Source: Streptomyces sp. NRRL S-455 (lineage in GTDB: Bacteria > Actinomycetota > Actinomycetes > Streptomycetales > Streptomycetaceae). Taken from it: a stretch of 54,726 nucleotides of DNA. How positions within the stretch are numbered: the first letter of the stretch is position 1; every line of letters starts with the position of its first letter. Shown here one piece after another: positions 42,577 to 52,158 of the stretch. A model generated the notes under the pieces. That model saw only the letters and a list, made by a program, of their open reading frames with translations. It was not told where the DNA came from and did not search any database. The position numbers and the translations under genes were made by a program. Location of the stretch: NCBI RefSeq assembly GCF_000717875.1, contig NZ_JOCT01000039.1, positions 1 to 54,726 of the forward strand, given 5' to 3'.

Positions 42577-44412
42577 TCAGCTCACGATCGTGATCCGGTC
42601 CGCCTTCGGCGGCGCGATCGGGTTCGTGGCCGACGAGTTGGCCGTCAGGTACTGCTCCAGCGCGGTCAGGTCGTCGGCGCCGACGACGTCGTCGGCGCCC
42701 TGGCCCAGCGTCGGGAAACCGTCGCCGCCGCCCGCGAGGAAGCTGTTCGTCGCGACGCGGTAGGTGGCCGCCGGGTCGATGGTCTGGCCGTTCAGCTTGA
42801 TGCTGTCCGTGACCACGCGGTCCGCGCCGGACTTGGTGAGGTCCAGCGTGTAGGTCAGGCCGGAGGAGACCTGGAGGACCTTCGGGGCCGCCGCGTTCGC
42901 GCCGGTCACCTGCTCCTTGAGGATCTGGATGAGCTGCGCGCCCGTGAAGTTCTGGAGATTCACGGTGTTGGCGAACGGCTGGACGGTGAACCCTTCGGCG
43001 TACGTCACGACACCGTCGCCCTCACCGGCCTTGGCCGCGTACGTCAGCGGCGCCCGGATGCCTCCGGGGTTCATCAGCGCCAGGTCGGTCTCCGGGTCGA
43101 GCTGCTTGCCGTGGGCGAGCTGGGCGTCGGCGATGAGGTCGCCGAGCGGGGACTCGGTTCCGGTGTTGCCGATGTCGCCGGAGATGTGGCCGATCGCGCG
43201 GTTGCCGATGGGCGCCGCCAGGGTGTTCCACTTGCTGATCAGCTCGGTCATGTCGGGCGCCTTGGGGACGTCCCGGGTGACCACGTGGTTCGCCGACTTC
43301 ACGGCCGTACGGGCGATGTCGCCGGTCAGGCGGTCGTACGTGAGCGTGGTGTCGGTGTAGAGGCGGCCGAAGGAGGCGGCCGAGGTGACCATGCGGGGCT
43401 TGCCCGCCGGGTCGTCGATCGTGCACACGTACGGGGCGTGGGTGTGGCCCGTCACCAGCGCGTCCACCTGCGGCGTGATGTTCTTGGCGATGTCGACGAT
43501 CGGCCCGGAGACGCCGTCCCCGGCACCCGGGGCGTCACAGTCGTAGTTGTACGACGTCGACGCCGGGAAGCCGCCCTCGTGGATGAGCGCGACGATCGAC
43601 TTCACGCCCTGGCGCTGCAGCACCTTGGCGTACTTGTTGATCGTCTCGACCTCGTCCTTGAAGGTGAGGCCCTTGACGCCCTCGGCGGAGACGATGTCCG
43701 GGGTGCCCTCCAGCGTCACGCCGATGAAGCCGACCTTGACGCCGTTCTTCTTCCACACCCAGTAGGGCTTGAGGATCGGCTTCTTCGTCTTCTCGTCGAG
43801 GACGTTGGCGGCCAGGTAGGGGAAGTCGGCGCCCTCGAACTCCTCGTCCGTGTAGCAGCCGTCCTTGGGGTGGCAGCCGCCCTTCTGCAGACGGGCCAGC
43901 TCCTTGGCGCCCTCGTCGAACTCGTGGTTGCCGACGGAGGTGACGTCGAGGTCGAGCTTGTTCAGCGCCTCGATGGTCGGTTCGTCGTGGAAGAGACCGG
44001 AGATCAGCGGGGAGGCGCCGACCATGTCACCGCCGGCCGCGGTGATGGAGTACTTCTCGCCCTTGCGGGCCTGGCGCAGATGCGTGGCGAGGTACTCGGC
44101 GCCACCCGCGTCGATGGTCTTCGTCGTGCCGTCGTGCTGGAGTTCGGTGACCCGGCCGGAGGAGCCGGCGGGGGGCTCCAGGTTGCCGTGCAGGTCGTTG
44201 AAGGACAGCAGCTGGACGTCCTGGTAGCGGCCGGGCCAGTGGCCGCCGCCCTCGCGGTGGTTCTCACCGGCCGACGCCGACCCGGGCACCATCGCCGCGG
44301 CCAGCGCGCCGACGGCGGCGACACCAGCGGTGAAAGCGACAAGGCGGCGGGTGTTACGACGTCTGCGGCGCTCCTGGTGCGCCGGTGCCGCTGCGGGTGA
44401 AGTGGCTGGCAT
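42577..44412 (-). CDS. Secreted 5'-nucleotidase / metallophosphoesterase
   Basis: This 611-residue protein has an Arg-rich leader and signal peptide cleaved near residue 48 (GSASA-GE). The N-terminal metallophosphatase domain has metal ligands in LSFNDLHGNLEP, GGDMVGAS, GNHEFDEG, LIHEGG and GHTHAPY, and a C-terminal 5'-nucleotidase domain carries MNPGGIRAPL and the substrate-stacking NSFLAGGGDGFP. It releases phosphate from extracellular nucleotides, fitting the phosphate-scavenging theme. The ATG at 44412 has AGGGGGG about 3 bases upstream. Three 17-bp direct repeats lie 22-72 bases upstream of the start. Confidence 0.93.
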   Translation of the reverse strand: MPATSPAAAPAHQERRRRRNTRRLVAFTAGVAAVGALAAAMVPGSASAGENHREGGGHWPGRYQDVQLLSFNDLHGNLEPPAGSSGRVTELQHDGTTKTIDAGGAEYLATHLRQARKGEKYSITAAGGDMVGASPLISGLFHDEPTIEALNKLDLDVTSVGNHEFDEGAKELARLQKGGCHPKDGCYTDEEFEGADFPYLAANVLDEKTKKPILKPYWVWKKNGVKVGFIGVTLEGTPDIVSAEGVKGLTFKDEVETINKYAKVLQRQGVKSIVALIHEGGFPASTSYNYDCDAPGAGDGVSGPIVDIAKNITPQVDALVTGHTHAPYVCTIDDPAGKPRMVTSAASFGRLYTDTTLTYDRLTGDIARTAVKSANHVVTRDVPKAPDMTELISKWNTLAAPIGNRAIGHISGDIGNTGTESPLGDLIADAQLAHGKQLDPETDLALMNPGGIRAPLTYAAKAGEGDGVVTYAEGFTVQPFANTVNLQNFTGAQLIQILKEQVTGANAAAPKVLQVSSGLTYTLDLTKSGADRVVTDSIKLNGQTIDPAATYRVATNSFLAGGGDGFPTLGQGADDVVGADDLTALEQYLTANSSATNPIAPPKADRITIVS

Positions 44413-44433
44413 TCGCCCCCCTGGGTGTCTGCT

Positions 44434-44484
44434 GGACAGTGATGTCGTCCGGACAGTGATGTCGTCCGAAGAGTGATGTCGTCC
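44434..44484. repeat. Three 17-bp tandem repeats upstream of the nucleotidase
   Basis: The unit GGACAGTGATGTCGTCC occurs at 44434-44450 and 44451-44467, and GAAGAGTGATGTCGTCC at 44468-44484, head to tail. A TTGACT-like -35 element lies just beyond on the minus strand. Each full unit also has GGAC/GTCC inverted ends. It may be a cluster of regulator-binding sites. Confidence 0.9.
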
Positions 44485-44590
44485 GGCGCAGCCTAGAGTC
44501 AACGCGCGTAGCGCGACAGGTGTTTCGTGGTTACAGCCTGGTTGCTTCTTTGCCGCCGATTTGCCGGTGCCGCCCTTTACCCTCGTACCC

Positions 44591-45517
44591 ATGACCAGCG
44601 ACGACACCGTACGCCCCGGCCGCAGCCGCTCGATCGACACGTACGCCGCGCTCCCCGCGGAGCAGACCGAGGCGGTTCTCGGGCTGCTCGACGAGGCCGC
44701 CGCCACCGACGGGCAGCAGGCGGTGTCCGAACAGGGCCGGTTGCAGTTGCGCGGCGGTGAGCGCGAGGGCGTGTCCCATCTGCTGCTCACGGTCGACGGC
44801 GAACTGCTCGGTTACGCCCAGCTGGAGGACACGGACGTGGTGGAGCCGCCGGCGGCCGAGCTGGTCGTCCACCCGGAGCACCGCGGTCAGGGCCACGGAC
44901 GGGCGCTCGGCTCGGCCCTCCTGGCCGCGTCCGGCAAGCGGCTGCGGGTGTGGGCGCACGGCGGCCACTCCGCCGCCCGGCATCTCGCCCAGGTGCTGGG
45001 GCTGACCCTGTTCCGTGAACTGCGTCAGATGCGGCGCCCGTTGACCGACTTCGACGCGCCCGAGCCGGTCCTCCCCGACGGCGTCACCGTCCGCACCTTC
45101 GTGCCCGGCCAGGACGACGCGGCCTGGCTCGCCGTGAACGCCGCCGCCTTCGCCCACCACCCCGAGCAGGGCTCCCTCACCCAACGCGACCTCGACGACC
45201 GCAAGGCCGAGCCGTGGTTCGACCCGGCGGGTTTCTTCCTGGCCTTCCGCGGTGACGAACTCGTCGGCTTCCACTGGACGAAGGTCCACGCCGAGGAGGG
45301 CCTCGGCGAGGTGTACGTCCTCGGCGTCGGGCCGGGCGCCCAGGGGGGTGGCCTCGGCAAGGCCCTCACCACCATCGGCCTGCGGCATCTCGCGGGGCAG
45401 GGGCTGCCGACCGCGATGCTGTACGTCGACGCCGACAACAAGGCGGCGGTGTCGGTGTACGAGCGGCTGGGGTTCGTCACGCACGAGGTGGATCTGATGT
45501 ACCGGACGGAGACGTGA
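44591..45517 (+). CDS. mshD: Mycothiol synthase (cysteinyl-GlcN-Ins acetyltransferase)
   Basis: This 308-residue protein is built of two GNAT domains. The first has LVVHPEHRGQGHGRALGS, and the second has YVLGVGPGAQGGGLGKAL and YVDADNKAAVSVYERLGF. Length and both motif sets match MshD, which performs the last step of mycothiol synthesis. Mycothiol is the actinobacterial thiol, so this supports the taxon assignment. The ATG at 44591 begins the family-typical leader. Confidence 0.93.
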   Translation: MTSDDTVRPGRSRSIDTYAALPAEQTEAVLGLLDEAAATDGQQAVSEQGRLQLRGGEREGVSHLLLTVDGELLGYAQLEDTDVVEPPAAELVVHPEHRGQGHGRALGSALLAASGKRLRVWAHGGHSAARHLAQVLGLTLFRELRQMRRPLTDFDAPEPVLPDGVTVRTFVPGQDDAAWLAVNAAAFAHHPEQGSLTQRDLDDRKAEPWFDPAGFFLAFRGDELVGFHWTKVHAEEGLGEVYVLGVGPGAQGGGLGKALTTIGLRHLAGQGLPTAMLYVDADNKAAVSVYERLGFVTHEVDLMYRTET

Positions 45518-45535
45518 CGGTGCCGGGGCCCGTTG

Positions 45536-46216
45536 TCAGCCCACGGGGAGCGGCCTTCCCGCCGCGACGCGCGCGACGGACTCGCTGACCGCGTCCAGCG
45601 CCGCCGTTCGTTCCCGGTCGGTCATGCGGGCCGGTCCGTAGGTGATGACCGGTTCGAGGACCTGGAAGCCGACGAACTCCAGCATGCCGCGGTGGATGTG
45701 GAACAGGAAGTCGTCCATCGGGCCGAAGGCGCCGCCCTGCTGGAACGACTCGCTGGGGCCGCCGGTCGTGAACAACAGCATCGCGCGCTTCCCGGCGAGC
45801 GCCGCGTCGCCGAAGAGGCCGAACTCCCCGCCGAAGACCCCGCCCATCACGAAGACCCGGTCCACCCATCCCTTGAGGACGGCCGGCAACGAGAACCACC
45901 ACAGGGGGAACGACAGTACGAGCAGATCGGCGGCGAGCAGCAGGTCGAGGTGGTCCTGGACGGCCGCGTCGAGCGTCCCTTCCTCGACCGCACGCATCTG
46001 TGCGGCCTGGGGCTTGAACGGGCCGTCCACCGGTGCGAACTCCTCGCGGGCGAGCACCGGGGCCCAGCCGTCGGCGTAGAGGTCGAGGATGTCGACGCGG
46101 TAGCCGGCCGCACGCAGCGACTCGGTCGCGGCGGTCATTTGTGCGGTGTTGAACGAGTGGGGCTCGGGGTGGGCGTGAACGATCAGGGCCGTGGGCACGG
46201 CGGCGAAGGTCGACAT
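45536..46216 (-). CDS. Flavodoxin-fold NAD(P)H:quinone oxidoreductase
   Basis: This 226-residue protein of the Flavodoxin_2/KefF-NQO type has ALIVHAHPEPHSFN near the start, LVLSFPLWWFSLPAVLKGWVDRVF in the middle and LLFTTGGPSESF. These enzymes reduce quinones by two electrons using FMN or FAD. It lies 44 bases downstream of an ArsR regulator on the same strand, which probably controls it. It converges with mshD (18-base gap). Confidence 0.9.
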   Translation of the reverse strand: MSTFAAVPTALIVHAHPEPHSFNTAQMTAATESLRAAGYRVDILDLYADGWAPVLAREEFAPVDGPFKPQAAQMRAVEEGTLDAAVQDHLDLLLAADLLVLSFPLWWFSLPAVLKGWVDRVFVMGGVFGGEFGLFGDAALAGKRAMLLFTTGGPSESFQQGGAFGPMDDFLFHIHRGMLEFVGFQVLEPVITYGPARMTDRERTAALDAVSESVARVAAGRPLPVG

Positions 46217-46260
46217 GGCGAAATCATATCGACGTATCGCGATTCGTCAATGTGTACGCC

Positions 46261-46593
46261 TCAGAGGTTGCTGCCGATCTCCCGCGCCAGCTGAGCCAGC
46301 CGCTCCTCGTCGCGGCGGTAGTGGGTCCACTTGCCCACTCGGGTGGGGCGCACGAGCCCTGCCCGCTCGAGCGTGCTCATATAGCTGGACACCGTCGACT
46401 GCGCGAGTCCCGCCTTGGCCTGGATGTGCGTGACGCACACGCCGACCGACCGGCGGTCCGCGATCGGTTCGTACTCGCCGAAGTGCGTCTCGGGGTCCTT
46501 CAGCCACTGCATGATCTGCAGACGGGCGGGGTTGCCGAGGGCCTTGAACACCTCGATCAGATCGCCCGCGTCCAGTCCCACCGTCGCGGTCAT
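46261..46593 (-). CDS. ArsR-family transcriptional regulator
   Basis: This 110-residue winged-helix protein (LIEVFKALGNPARLQIMQWL, HIQAKAGLAQSTVSSYMSTLERAGLV) has a single cysteine in VGVCVTH, so it lacks a classical As(III) or metal-binding Cys pair; it may respond to redox or quinones instead. The ATG at 46593 has GAGGGA 7 bases upstream. First gene of a two-gene operon with the quinone reductase. Possible operators with similar ATATC-containing sequences lie at about 46225-46250 and 46630-46642. Confidence 0.9.
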   Translation of the reverse strand: MTATVGLDAGDLIEVFKALGNPARLQIMQWLKDPETHFGEYEPIADRRSVGVCVTHIQAKAGLAQSTVSSYMSTLERAGLVRPTRVGKWTHYRRDEERLAQLAREIGSNL

Positions 46594-46654
46594 GCGCCGT
46601 CCCTCGCTCGTTCGACAGTCCGACACACCACGATATCTCGATGCCGGATCCGTC

Positions 46655-48109
46655 CTATTCGCCCGTGAGGGCGGGGCTGTCGGGCGGCGGTACCGCGGCC
46701 CCCGGCAGCCGTACCGTCGCCACCGTGCCCCCGCCCTCGGCCCGGGCCAACGTCACCTCACCCCCGGCCTGCTGCACCGTGCGCGCCACGATCGACAGGC
46801 CGAGTCCCGAGCCCGGCAGTGCCCGAGCGCTCGGGGAGCGCCAGAAGCGGTCGAAGACGTGGGGGAGTTCGTCGGCGGGGATGCCCGGGCCGTGGTCGCG
46901 GACCGTGAGGACGCCCTCGGCCAGGCGCACCTCGATCGTGCCGCCCCGCGGGCTGAACTTCACCGCGTTGTCGAGGACGTTGACCACCGCACGCTCCAGC
47001 GCGGAGGGCTCGGCCCGGACGAACCAGGGTTGCACCTCCGCCATGATCGACAGCTCCGGGCCGCGCAGCCGGGCCCGCCGCAGCGCCGACTCGACGGTGT
47101 CGTGCCAGGCGACGATCTGGGTGCGGCCCGAGTGCTGGCCGGTGTCCGGACGGGACAGCTCCTGGAGGTCGCCGATGAGTGCCGCCAGCTCCGTCATCTG
47201 CGCCTTCACCGACGCGAGGAGCGCCTTGCGGTCCGCCTCGGGGATGGGGCGGCCGGTCTCCTCGCTGCGGGTGAGGAGTTCGATGTTGGTGCGCAGTGAG
47301 GTGAGCGGCGTGCGGAGTTCGTGGCCGGCGTCCGCGATGAGCTGCTGCTGGAGTTCGCGGGAGCTGGCCAGGGCCGAGGTCATCGAGTTGAAGGAGTGGG
47401 AGAGCCGGGCCACCTCGTCCTCGCTGTCGTCGTCCACCGGGATGCGGACGCCCAGGTCTTCCGTGCGGGCCACGTGTTCGACCGCCTCGGTGAGTTTGTC
47501 GATGGGGCGCAGGCCGGCCCGGGCGACCGCCAGTCCGGCGGCTCCGGCACCCAGGACTCCCACGCCCGAGACCAGCAGCAGGATCAGGGCGAGATCGTTG
47601 AGCGTGGCCTTGGTGTTCTTCAGCGGCACGGCGAGGATCAGCGCGGCGTTGGGCGCGTCGGGCTGCTCGGAGGCCAGACGCAGGGTCATCACGCGAAGGG
47701 CGTTGCCGTGCTCGTCGGCGCCGTCGCGGACGATGCCGCGACCGACGGGGGAGTTCTCGATCACTTCCTTGTCGGCTTCGGTGACCTTGACCAGGCCCAC
47801 GGAGCTGGAGTGCACGCAGATCTCCCCGTCCGCCTTGACGACCTCGAAGTAGGAGCTGTTCCGGAAGCTGATGCCGCCCTGCGGGGTCTGCGTGCAGTTG
47901 TCCACCGCCTGCTGAATGGCGACGTTCTGTCCCGGCTTCTGGAGCATCTTCTCCAGGTCCCCGTCCACCTGGTCGTACAACTTCCCCTGCACGATGAACC
48001 AGCACGTCACCGACACCGCCGCGACCGCGAACGCCACCGCCGCCGCCACCAGCAGCGCCAGGCGCGAGCGGATCGGCAGTGAGCGGAAGCGGCGTACGGC
48101 CTTGTTCAC
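46655..48109 (-). CDS. cssS: Sensor histidine kinase, CssS-like
   Basis: This 484-residue kinase has two membrane helices (about 14-40 and 171-196) around an extracellular domain of 130 residues with three cysteines (DNCTQ, GEICV plus one near TM1). A HAMP domain, HisKA with H263 in [14 protein letters not shown], and HATPase with [17 protein letters not shown] and GSGLGLSIV follow. The GTG start overlaps the regulator stop by 4 bases. Its pairing with an OmpR regulator and an HtrA protease matches the Streptomyces secretion-stress system CssRS; the symbol rests on my memory of that locus. Confidence 0.88.
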   Translation of the reverse strand: MNKAVRRFRSLPIRSRLALLVAAAVAFAVAAVSVTCWFIVQGKLYDQVDGDLEKMLQKPGQNVAIQQAVDNCTQTPQGGISFRNSSYFEVVKADGEICVHSSSVGLVKVTEADKEVIENSPVGRGIVRDGADEHGNALRVMTLRLASEQPDAPNAALILAVPLKNTKATLNDLALILLLVSGVGVLGAGAAGLAVARAGLRPIDKLTEAVEHVARTEDLGVRIPVDDDSEDEVARLSHSFNSMTSALASSRELQQQLIADAGHELRTPLTSLRTNIELLTRSEETGRPIPEADRKALLASVKAQMTELAALIGDLQELSRPDTGQHSGRTQIVAWHDTVESALRRARLRGPELSIMAEVQPWFVRAEPSALERAVVNVLDNAVKFSPRGGTIEVRLAEGVLTVRDHGPGIPADELPHVFDRFWRSPSARALPGSGLGLSIVARTVQQAGGEVTLARAEGGGTVATVRLPGAAVPPPDSPALTGE

Positions 48110-48843
48110 TCCGCGCCGCCCTGCCGCAACACGTAGCCGACACCCCGCACCGTGTGGACGAGGCGTGGCTCACCGCCGGCCTCCGTCTTGCGGCGCAGGT
48201 ACATGACGTACACGTCGAGGGAGTTCGACGACGGCTCGAAGTCGAATCCCCAGACCGACTTGAGGATCTGCTCCCGCGTGAGCACCTGGCGCGGGTGCGC
48301 CATGAACATCTCCAGCAGTGTGAACTCCGTACGGGTCAGCTCCACCTGGCGGCCGCCCCGCGTGACCTCGCGCGTCGCCAGATCCATGCGCAGGTCGGCG
48401 AAGGTGAGGGCGTCCTGGTCGGCGGGGCTGCCCGCGCCCACGGCCGCCGCGTACGAACTGCGGCGCAGCAGCGCGCGGATGCGGGCGAAGAGCTCGTCGA
48501 GTTCGAAGGGCTTGACCAGGTAGTCGTCGGCGCCCGCGTCGAGGCCCGTGACCCGGTCGCCGACCGTGTCGCGGGCCGTGAGCATCAGGATGGGCGTCGT
48601 GTCGCCGGTGGCGCGGATGCGGCGGGCGGCGGTCAGGCCGTCCATGCGGGGCATCTGGATGTCGAGGACGACGAGGTCGGGCCGGTATGCCGCGGCCTTG
48701 TCCAGGGCGTCCGCGCCGTCGACGGCGACCTCCGTCCCATACCCCTCGAAGGCGAGGCTGCGCTGAAGTGCTTCGCGTACGGCCGGCTCGTCGTCGACGA
48801 TCAGGATGCGCTGCGGGTCACGGTCGCCGTCTGCGGGGCTCAT
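48106..48843 (-). CDS. cssR: OmpR-family response regulator, CssR-like
   Basis: This 245-residue protein has a receiver domain with D17/D18 and phosphoacceptor D61 ([12 protein letters not shown]), the conserved lysine in [12 protein letters not shown], and a winged-helix DNA-binding domain with [20 protein letters not shown] and [17 protein letters not shown]. It pairs with the overlapping kinase. A three-unit 11-base direct repeat upstream of the neighbouring protease gene is its most likely target. Confidence 0.9.
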   Translation of the reverse strand: MSPADGDRDPQRILIVDDEPAVREALQRSLAFEGYGTEVAVDGADALDKAAAYRPDLVVLDIQMPRMDGLTAARRIRATGDTTPILMLTARDTVGDRVTGLDAGADDYLVKPFELDELFARIRALLRRSSYAAAVGAGSPADQDALTFADLRMDLATREVTRGGRQVELTRTEFTLLEMFMAHPRQVLTREQILKSVWGFDFEPSSNSLDVYVMYLRRKTEAGGEPRLVHTVRGVGYVLRQGGAE

Positions 48844-48955
48844 GGGGTGGGTCCTCGGGTGTGATGGGGCGGACGTGGGGCTCTGACGTCCTCAGCGTCG
48901 CATGTCAGCGGGGCGGGCCGGGAGGAGCCGCTTTCCGCTGTGCTCGGCGGCCCGC

Positions 48956-49954
48956 TCAGTCGGTGGACCCGGCCCGCAGCTTCGCGAGGTCGGCCTTGAC
49001 GGTGTTGATCGGGATGGCGAAGCCCAGGCCGACGCTGCCCGCGTCGGAGGAGGACGAGGCGGCGCCCGTCGGCGAGTACATCGCGGAGTTGATCCCGATG
49101 ATGTTGCCGTTCATGTCGATCAGCGCACCGCCGGAGTTGCCCGGGTTGAGGGACGCGTCGGTCTGGAGCGCCTTGTACGTCGTGGTGTCCGAGCCGGTGT
49201 CGCCGTTGAACTGCCGCCCTCCGAACTCGAACGGCCACTGGTCGCCCTGGCCCTGCCCCCACTGCTGCTGGCCCTGGTCCTGCTCCGTCGGGATCGTGAC
49301 GTCACGGTCGAGGGCCGAGATGATGCCGCTGGTGACGGTGCCGGACAGCCCCTCCGGGGAGCCGATCGCCACGACCTGGTCGCCGACCTGGAGGCCGGAG
49401 GAGTCGCCGAGCGTCGCCGCCTTCATGCCGGAGGCGTTCTGCAGCTTGATCAGGGCCAGGTCCTTCTTGCTGTCGGTGCCGACGACCTTCGCGGAGTAGG
49501 ACTTGCCGTCGTTGGTCGTCACCTTGATCTGCGAGGCGCCGGAGACCACGTGGTTGTTGGTGACGATCTCGCCGTCGCTGGTGATGATCACGCCGGAGCC
49601 GGTGGAGGACCCCGCGTTGGAGTTCGCGCTGATCTCGACGATGCTCGGGCTGACCGCCTTGGCGACGCCGGCGACGGTGCCCTTCTGGCTGGACGGCACC
49701 ACGTTGGTGCTGGTGGAGCTGGAGGCGACGGTGTCGTTGCCGGTCAGCTCCTGGATGCCGTAGGCGGTGCCGCCGCCGATCGCCGCCGCGACGATCGCCA
49801 CGGCGGCTATCAGGGCCATGGGTCCACGGCCGCGCTTCTTGTGAGCCTGTGCCGGGGTGTACGCCGGCGGGGGCGGCCACTCGGGGTTCACCGGGGCCTG
49901 CTGACCCTCGTAAGGGTTCTGGTTCTCGCCACTGCGGTGGAAGCTCTCGGTCAT
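48956..49954 (-). CDS. HtrA-like membrane-anchored serine protease without PDZ domain
   Basis: This 332-residue protein has a Pro/Gln-rich cytoplasmic tail, one membrane helix (47-66) and an extracellular trypsin-like S1C domain with triad H135 (VTNNHVV), D165 (KKDLALIKL) and S274 (NPGNSGGAL). A Gln/Gly/Trp-rich loop is inserted at about 225-250. It ends right after the protease domain, so the PDZ domain usual in DegP/HtrA is absent. It probably degrades misfolded secreted proteins under CssRS control. The gene lies 112 bases downstream of cssR's start region with its own promoter box. Confidence 0.9.
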   Translation of the reverse strand: MTESFHRSGENQNPYEGQQAPVNPEWPPPPAYTPAQAHKKRGRGPMALIAAVAIVAAAIGGGTAYGIQELTGNDTVASSSTSTNVVPSSQKGTVAGVAKAVSPSIVEISANSNAGSSTGSGVIITSDGEIVTNNHVVSGASQIKVTTNDGKSYSAKVVGTDSKKDLALIKLQNASGMKAATLGDSSGLQVGDQVVAIGSPEGLSGTVTSGIISALDRDVTIPTEQDQGQQQWGQGQGDQWPFEFGGRQFNGDTGSDTTTYKALQTDASLNPGNSGGALIDMNGNIIGINSAMYSPTGAASSSSDAGSVGLGFAIPINTVKADLAKLRAGSTD

Positions 49955-49971
49955 GTCTCAGAGCTTGTCGC

Positions 49972-50004
49972 CCGACCATGAGAGGTTCCTGAGGGCATCC
50001 TGAG
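49972..50004 (-). promoter_or_regulatory. Three 11-base direct repeats upstream of the HtrA-like gene
   Basis: On the minus strand the contiguous units read CTCAGGATGCC, CTCAGGAACCT and CTCATGGTCGG. An 11-base period is typical of OmpR-family dimers, and CTCAGG resembles the half-site reported for mycobacterial MprA, which also controls an HtrA protease. It starts 18 bases upstream of the start codon. It is the likely CssR box; the close position suggests a leader overlapping the box or a repressor-like layout. Confidence 0.65.
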
Positions 50005-50030
50005 AAGCCCGACAGAACCTCGTATGCCCG

Positions 50031-50068
50031 ATATAAAGGCGCCTCCGAATAAAGGCGCCCCGGAGGCG
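50031..50068 (-). terminator. Terminator of the LacI gene
   Basis: An 8-bp stem (CGCCTCCG / CGGAGGCG, at 50040-50047 and 50061-50068) abuts the LacI stop codon and is followed on the minus strand by CCTTTATAT. Direct repeats of AAAGGCGCC overlap it. Confidence 0.7.
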
Positions 50069-51091
50069 TTACTCGCAGCCGCAGGACCGCCGGACGACCA
50101 GCCGTGACGGGAAGGTCTTCAGCCGCTCCCGCCGCGCCCCCGCGACCCGCAGCCCGTCGTCGAGGACGAGGTCCACCGCCGCGCGGGCCATCGCCGGACG
50201 GTCGGAGGCGATCGTCGTCAGCGGCGGGTCGGTCAGCGCCGCCTCCTTGATGTCGTCGAAGCCGGCCACCGCCAGCTCGCCGGGGACGTCGATCCGCAGT
50301 TCGCGCGCCGCCCGCAGCAGGCCGATCGCCTGGTCGTCGGTGGAGCAGAAGATGGCCGGCGGGCGGTCGGGGCCGGAGAGGATCTTCAGGGCGGCCTGGT
50401 AGGCGTCGTAGCGGTTGTAGAGGGCCTCGAAGAGGCGGCCCTCCGTCGAGATGCCGGCCTCGTCCATCGCGCGCCGCCAGCCCTCGACGTGGTCGGAGAC
50501 CGGGTCGCCCACCGCGGGCGTCTCCGCGATGCCGCCCATACAGGCCACGTACGGGTGGCCGTGCTCCAGCAGGTGCCGTACGGCGAGCTGGGCGCCGCCC
50601 AGGTCGTCGGTGACGACGGCGACGTCGTCGATGGCCTCGGGCCGCTCGTGCAGCAGCACCACCCGGGCGTCCCAGGCCTCGATCTCGGCGGCGGCCAGGT
50701 CGTTGAGCGCGTGGCTGACGAGGATCAGGCCCGAGACCCGCATCCCCAGGAAGGCGCGCAGGTAGTGGACCTCGCGCTCGCCCACGTAGTCCGTGTTGCC
50801 GACGAGCACCATCTTTCCGCGCTCGGAGGCGGCCTGTTCGACCGCGTGCGCCATCTCCCCGAAGAAGGGCTGGCGGGCGTCCGGGATGATCAGGCCTATG
50901 AGATCCGTACGCCGGGACGCCATCGCCTGGGCGACCCGGTCGGGCCGGTACCCCAGCTCCTTGATCGCGGCGAGGACACGCTCGCGCGTGGCCGGGGCGA
51001 CCGGCCGGGGTCCGTTGTTGATGACATAACTGACCACGGCAGTGGAAGTCCCTGCCAGTCTCGCCACATCATCCCGAGTCACCTTGGCCAC
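50069..51091 (-). CDS. LacI-family transcriptional regulator
   Basis: This 340-residue protein has an N-terminal LacI helix-turn-helix ([24 protein letters not shown], with hinge VAQAMASRR) and a periplasmic-binding-protein-like effector domain ([44 protein letters not shown]). No sugar operon is adjacent, so the effector and targets are unknown. The final RRSCGCE contains two cysteines, a frequent ending in Streptomyces LacI proteins. It lies between glnR and the htrA-like gene. Confidence 0.93.
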   Translation of the reverse strand: MAKVTRDDVARLAGTSTAVVSYVINNGPRPVAPATRERVLAAIKELGYRPDRVAQAMASRRTDLIGLIIPDARQPFFGEMAHAVEQAASERGKMVLVGNTDYVGEREVHYLRAFLGMRVSGLILVSHALNDLAAAEIEAWDARVVLLHERPEAIDDVAVVTDDLGGAQLAVRHLLEHGHPYVACMGGIAETPAVGDPVSDHVEGWRRAMDEAGISTEGRLFEALYNRYDAYQAALKILSGPDRPPAIFCSTDDQAIGLLRAARELRIDVPGELAVAGFDDIKEAALTDPPLTTIASDRPAMARAAVDLVLDDGLRVAGARRERLKTFPSRLVVRRSCGCE

Positions 51092-51206
51092 GCGCGGAGT
51101 CTACGCGGATATACCGCCTCTGGGCAGGGCGTAAAGGAGTTTCCTGGGATTACCCGACAGTATTCCGATTGCCGTTCGAGCCTCAGGTGGGGATTTCCGC
51201 GTCCCT

Positions 51207-51986
51207 TTACGCCTCGGCACCGCTTTTCGCGGCGTCCAGCGCGGCCGACTCGTCCGCGTCGTCCCGCTTCGCCTTGACGGCCTTGGCCTTCGCCTCCTCG
51301 GCGGCGCGCTCCACCTTCTCCGGCGTAACGAATCGATAACCGACGTTCCGGACGGTGCCGATCAGCGACTCGTGCTCGGGTCCGAGCTTGGCGCGCAGTC
51401 GTCGTACGTGCACGTCGACCGTGCGCGTGCCGCCGAAGTAGTCGTACCCCCAGACCTCCTGCAGCAGCTGGGCGCGCGTGAAGACGCGGCCGGGGTGCTG
51501 CGCGAGGTACTTCAGGAGTTCGAACTCCTTGAAGGTCAGGTCGAGGACCCGGCCCTTGAGCTTGGCGGAGTACGTCGCCTCGTCGACCGACAGGTCGCCG
51601 TTGCGGATCTCCATCGGGGAGTCGTCGCTGACGATCTGCTGCCGTCCCATGGCCAGCCGCAGCCGCGCCTCCACCTCCGCGGGGCCGGCGGTGTCGAGCA
51701 GGACGTCGTCGATGCCCCAATCGGCGGTGACGGCGGCCAGACCGCCCTCCGTGACGACGAGGACGAGCGGGCAGCCGGGCCCGGTCGAGCGCAGCAGCTG
51801 GCACAGGCTGCGGACCTGCGGCAGATCGCGCCGGCCGTCGACGAGGATCACGTCGGCACCCGGGGTGTCGACGAGCGCGGGGCCCTCCGCGGGGGCCACT
51901 CGCACGTTGTGCAGGAGCAGGCCGAGAGCGGGGAGCACCTCCGTCGACGGCTGGAGGGCGTTGGTCAGGAGCAGCAGAGAACTCAT
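51207..51986 (-). CDS. glnR: Global nitrogen regulator GlnR
   Basis: This 259-residue orphan OmpR-type regulator has an atypical receiver domain with the conserved D50 (VILVDGRRD) but an incomplete acidic pocket, as in known GlnR proteins that dimerise without phosphorylation. Its winged-helix domain is at about 130-225 ([49 protein letters not shown]). A Lys/Glu/Ala-rich tail ends the protein. No kinase gene is adjacent. The ATG at 51986 has GAGGAGG upstream. It controls glnA, amtB and other nitrogen genes in Streptomyces. Confidence 0.94.
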   Translation of the reverse strand: MSSLLLLTNALQPSTEVLPALGLLLHNVRVAPAEGPALVDTPGADVILVDGRRDLPQVRSLCQLLRSTGPGCPLVLVVTEGGLAAVTADWGIDDVLLDTAGPAEVEARLRLAMGRQQIVSDDSPMEIRNGDLSVDEATYSAKLKGRVLDLTFKEFELLKYLAQHPGRVFTRAQLLQEVWGYDYFGGTRTVDVHVRRLRAKLGPEHESLIGTVRNVGYRFVTPEKVERAAEEAKAKAVKAKRDDADESAALDAAKSGAEA

Positions 51987-52158
51987 ACGTCTGGTTCCTC
52001 CTCGGTCCCTGCGAGGACGTTTGTTGGCACAGCACAGCTCTGCGATCCCGAAGGCCCCGTACACCTGCGGTTTCCCGCTTCGTATACAACGCTTCCGAAA
52101 GCACAAAAGGACCCGGGGGCGACGCTGCCCGAGTCCTCTGCCCAGCAGAATAGCCCAC

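Noticed and set aside
51128..51213. 10-bp inverted repeat GGCGTAAAGG / CCTTTACGCC near the glnR stop
   Set aside because: The 66-base separation and overlap with the glnR stop codon give no clear functional model; chance or a remnant duplication is as likely.
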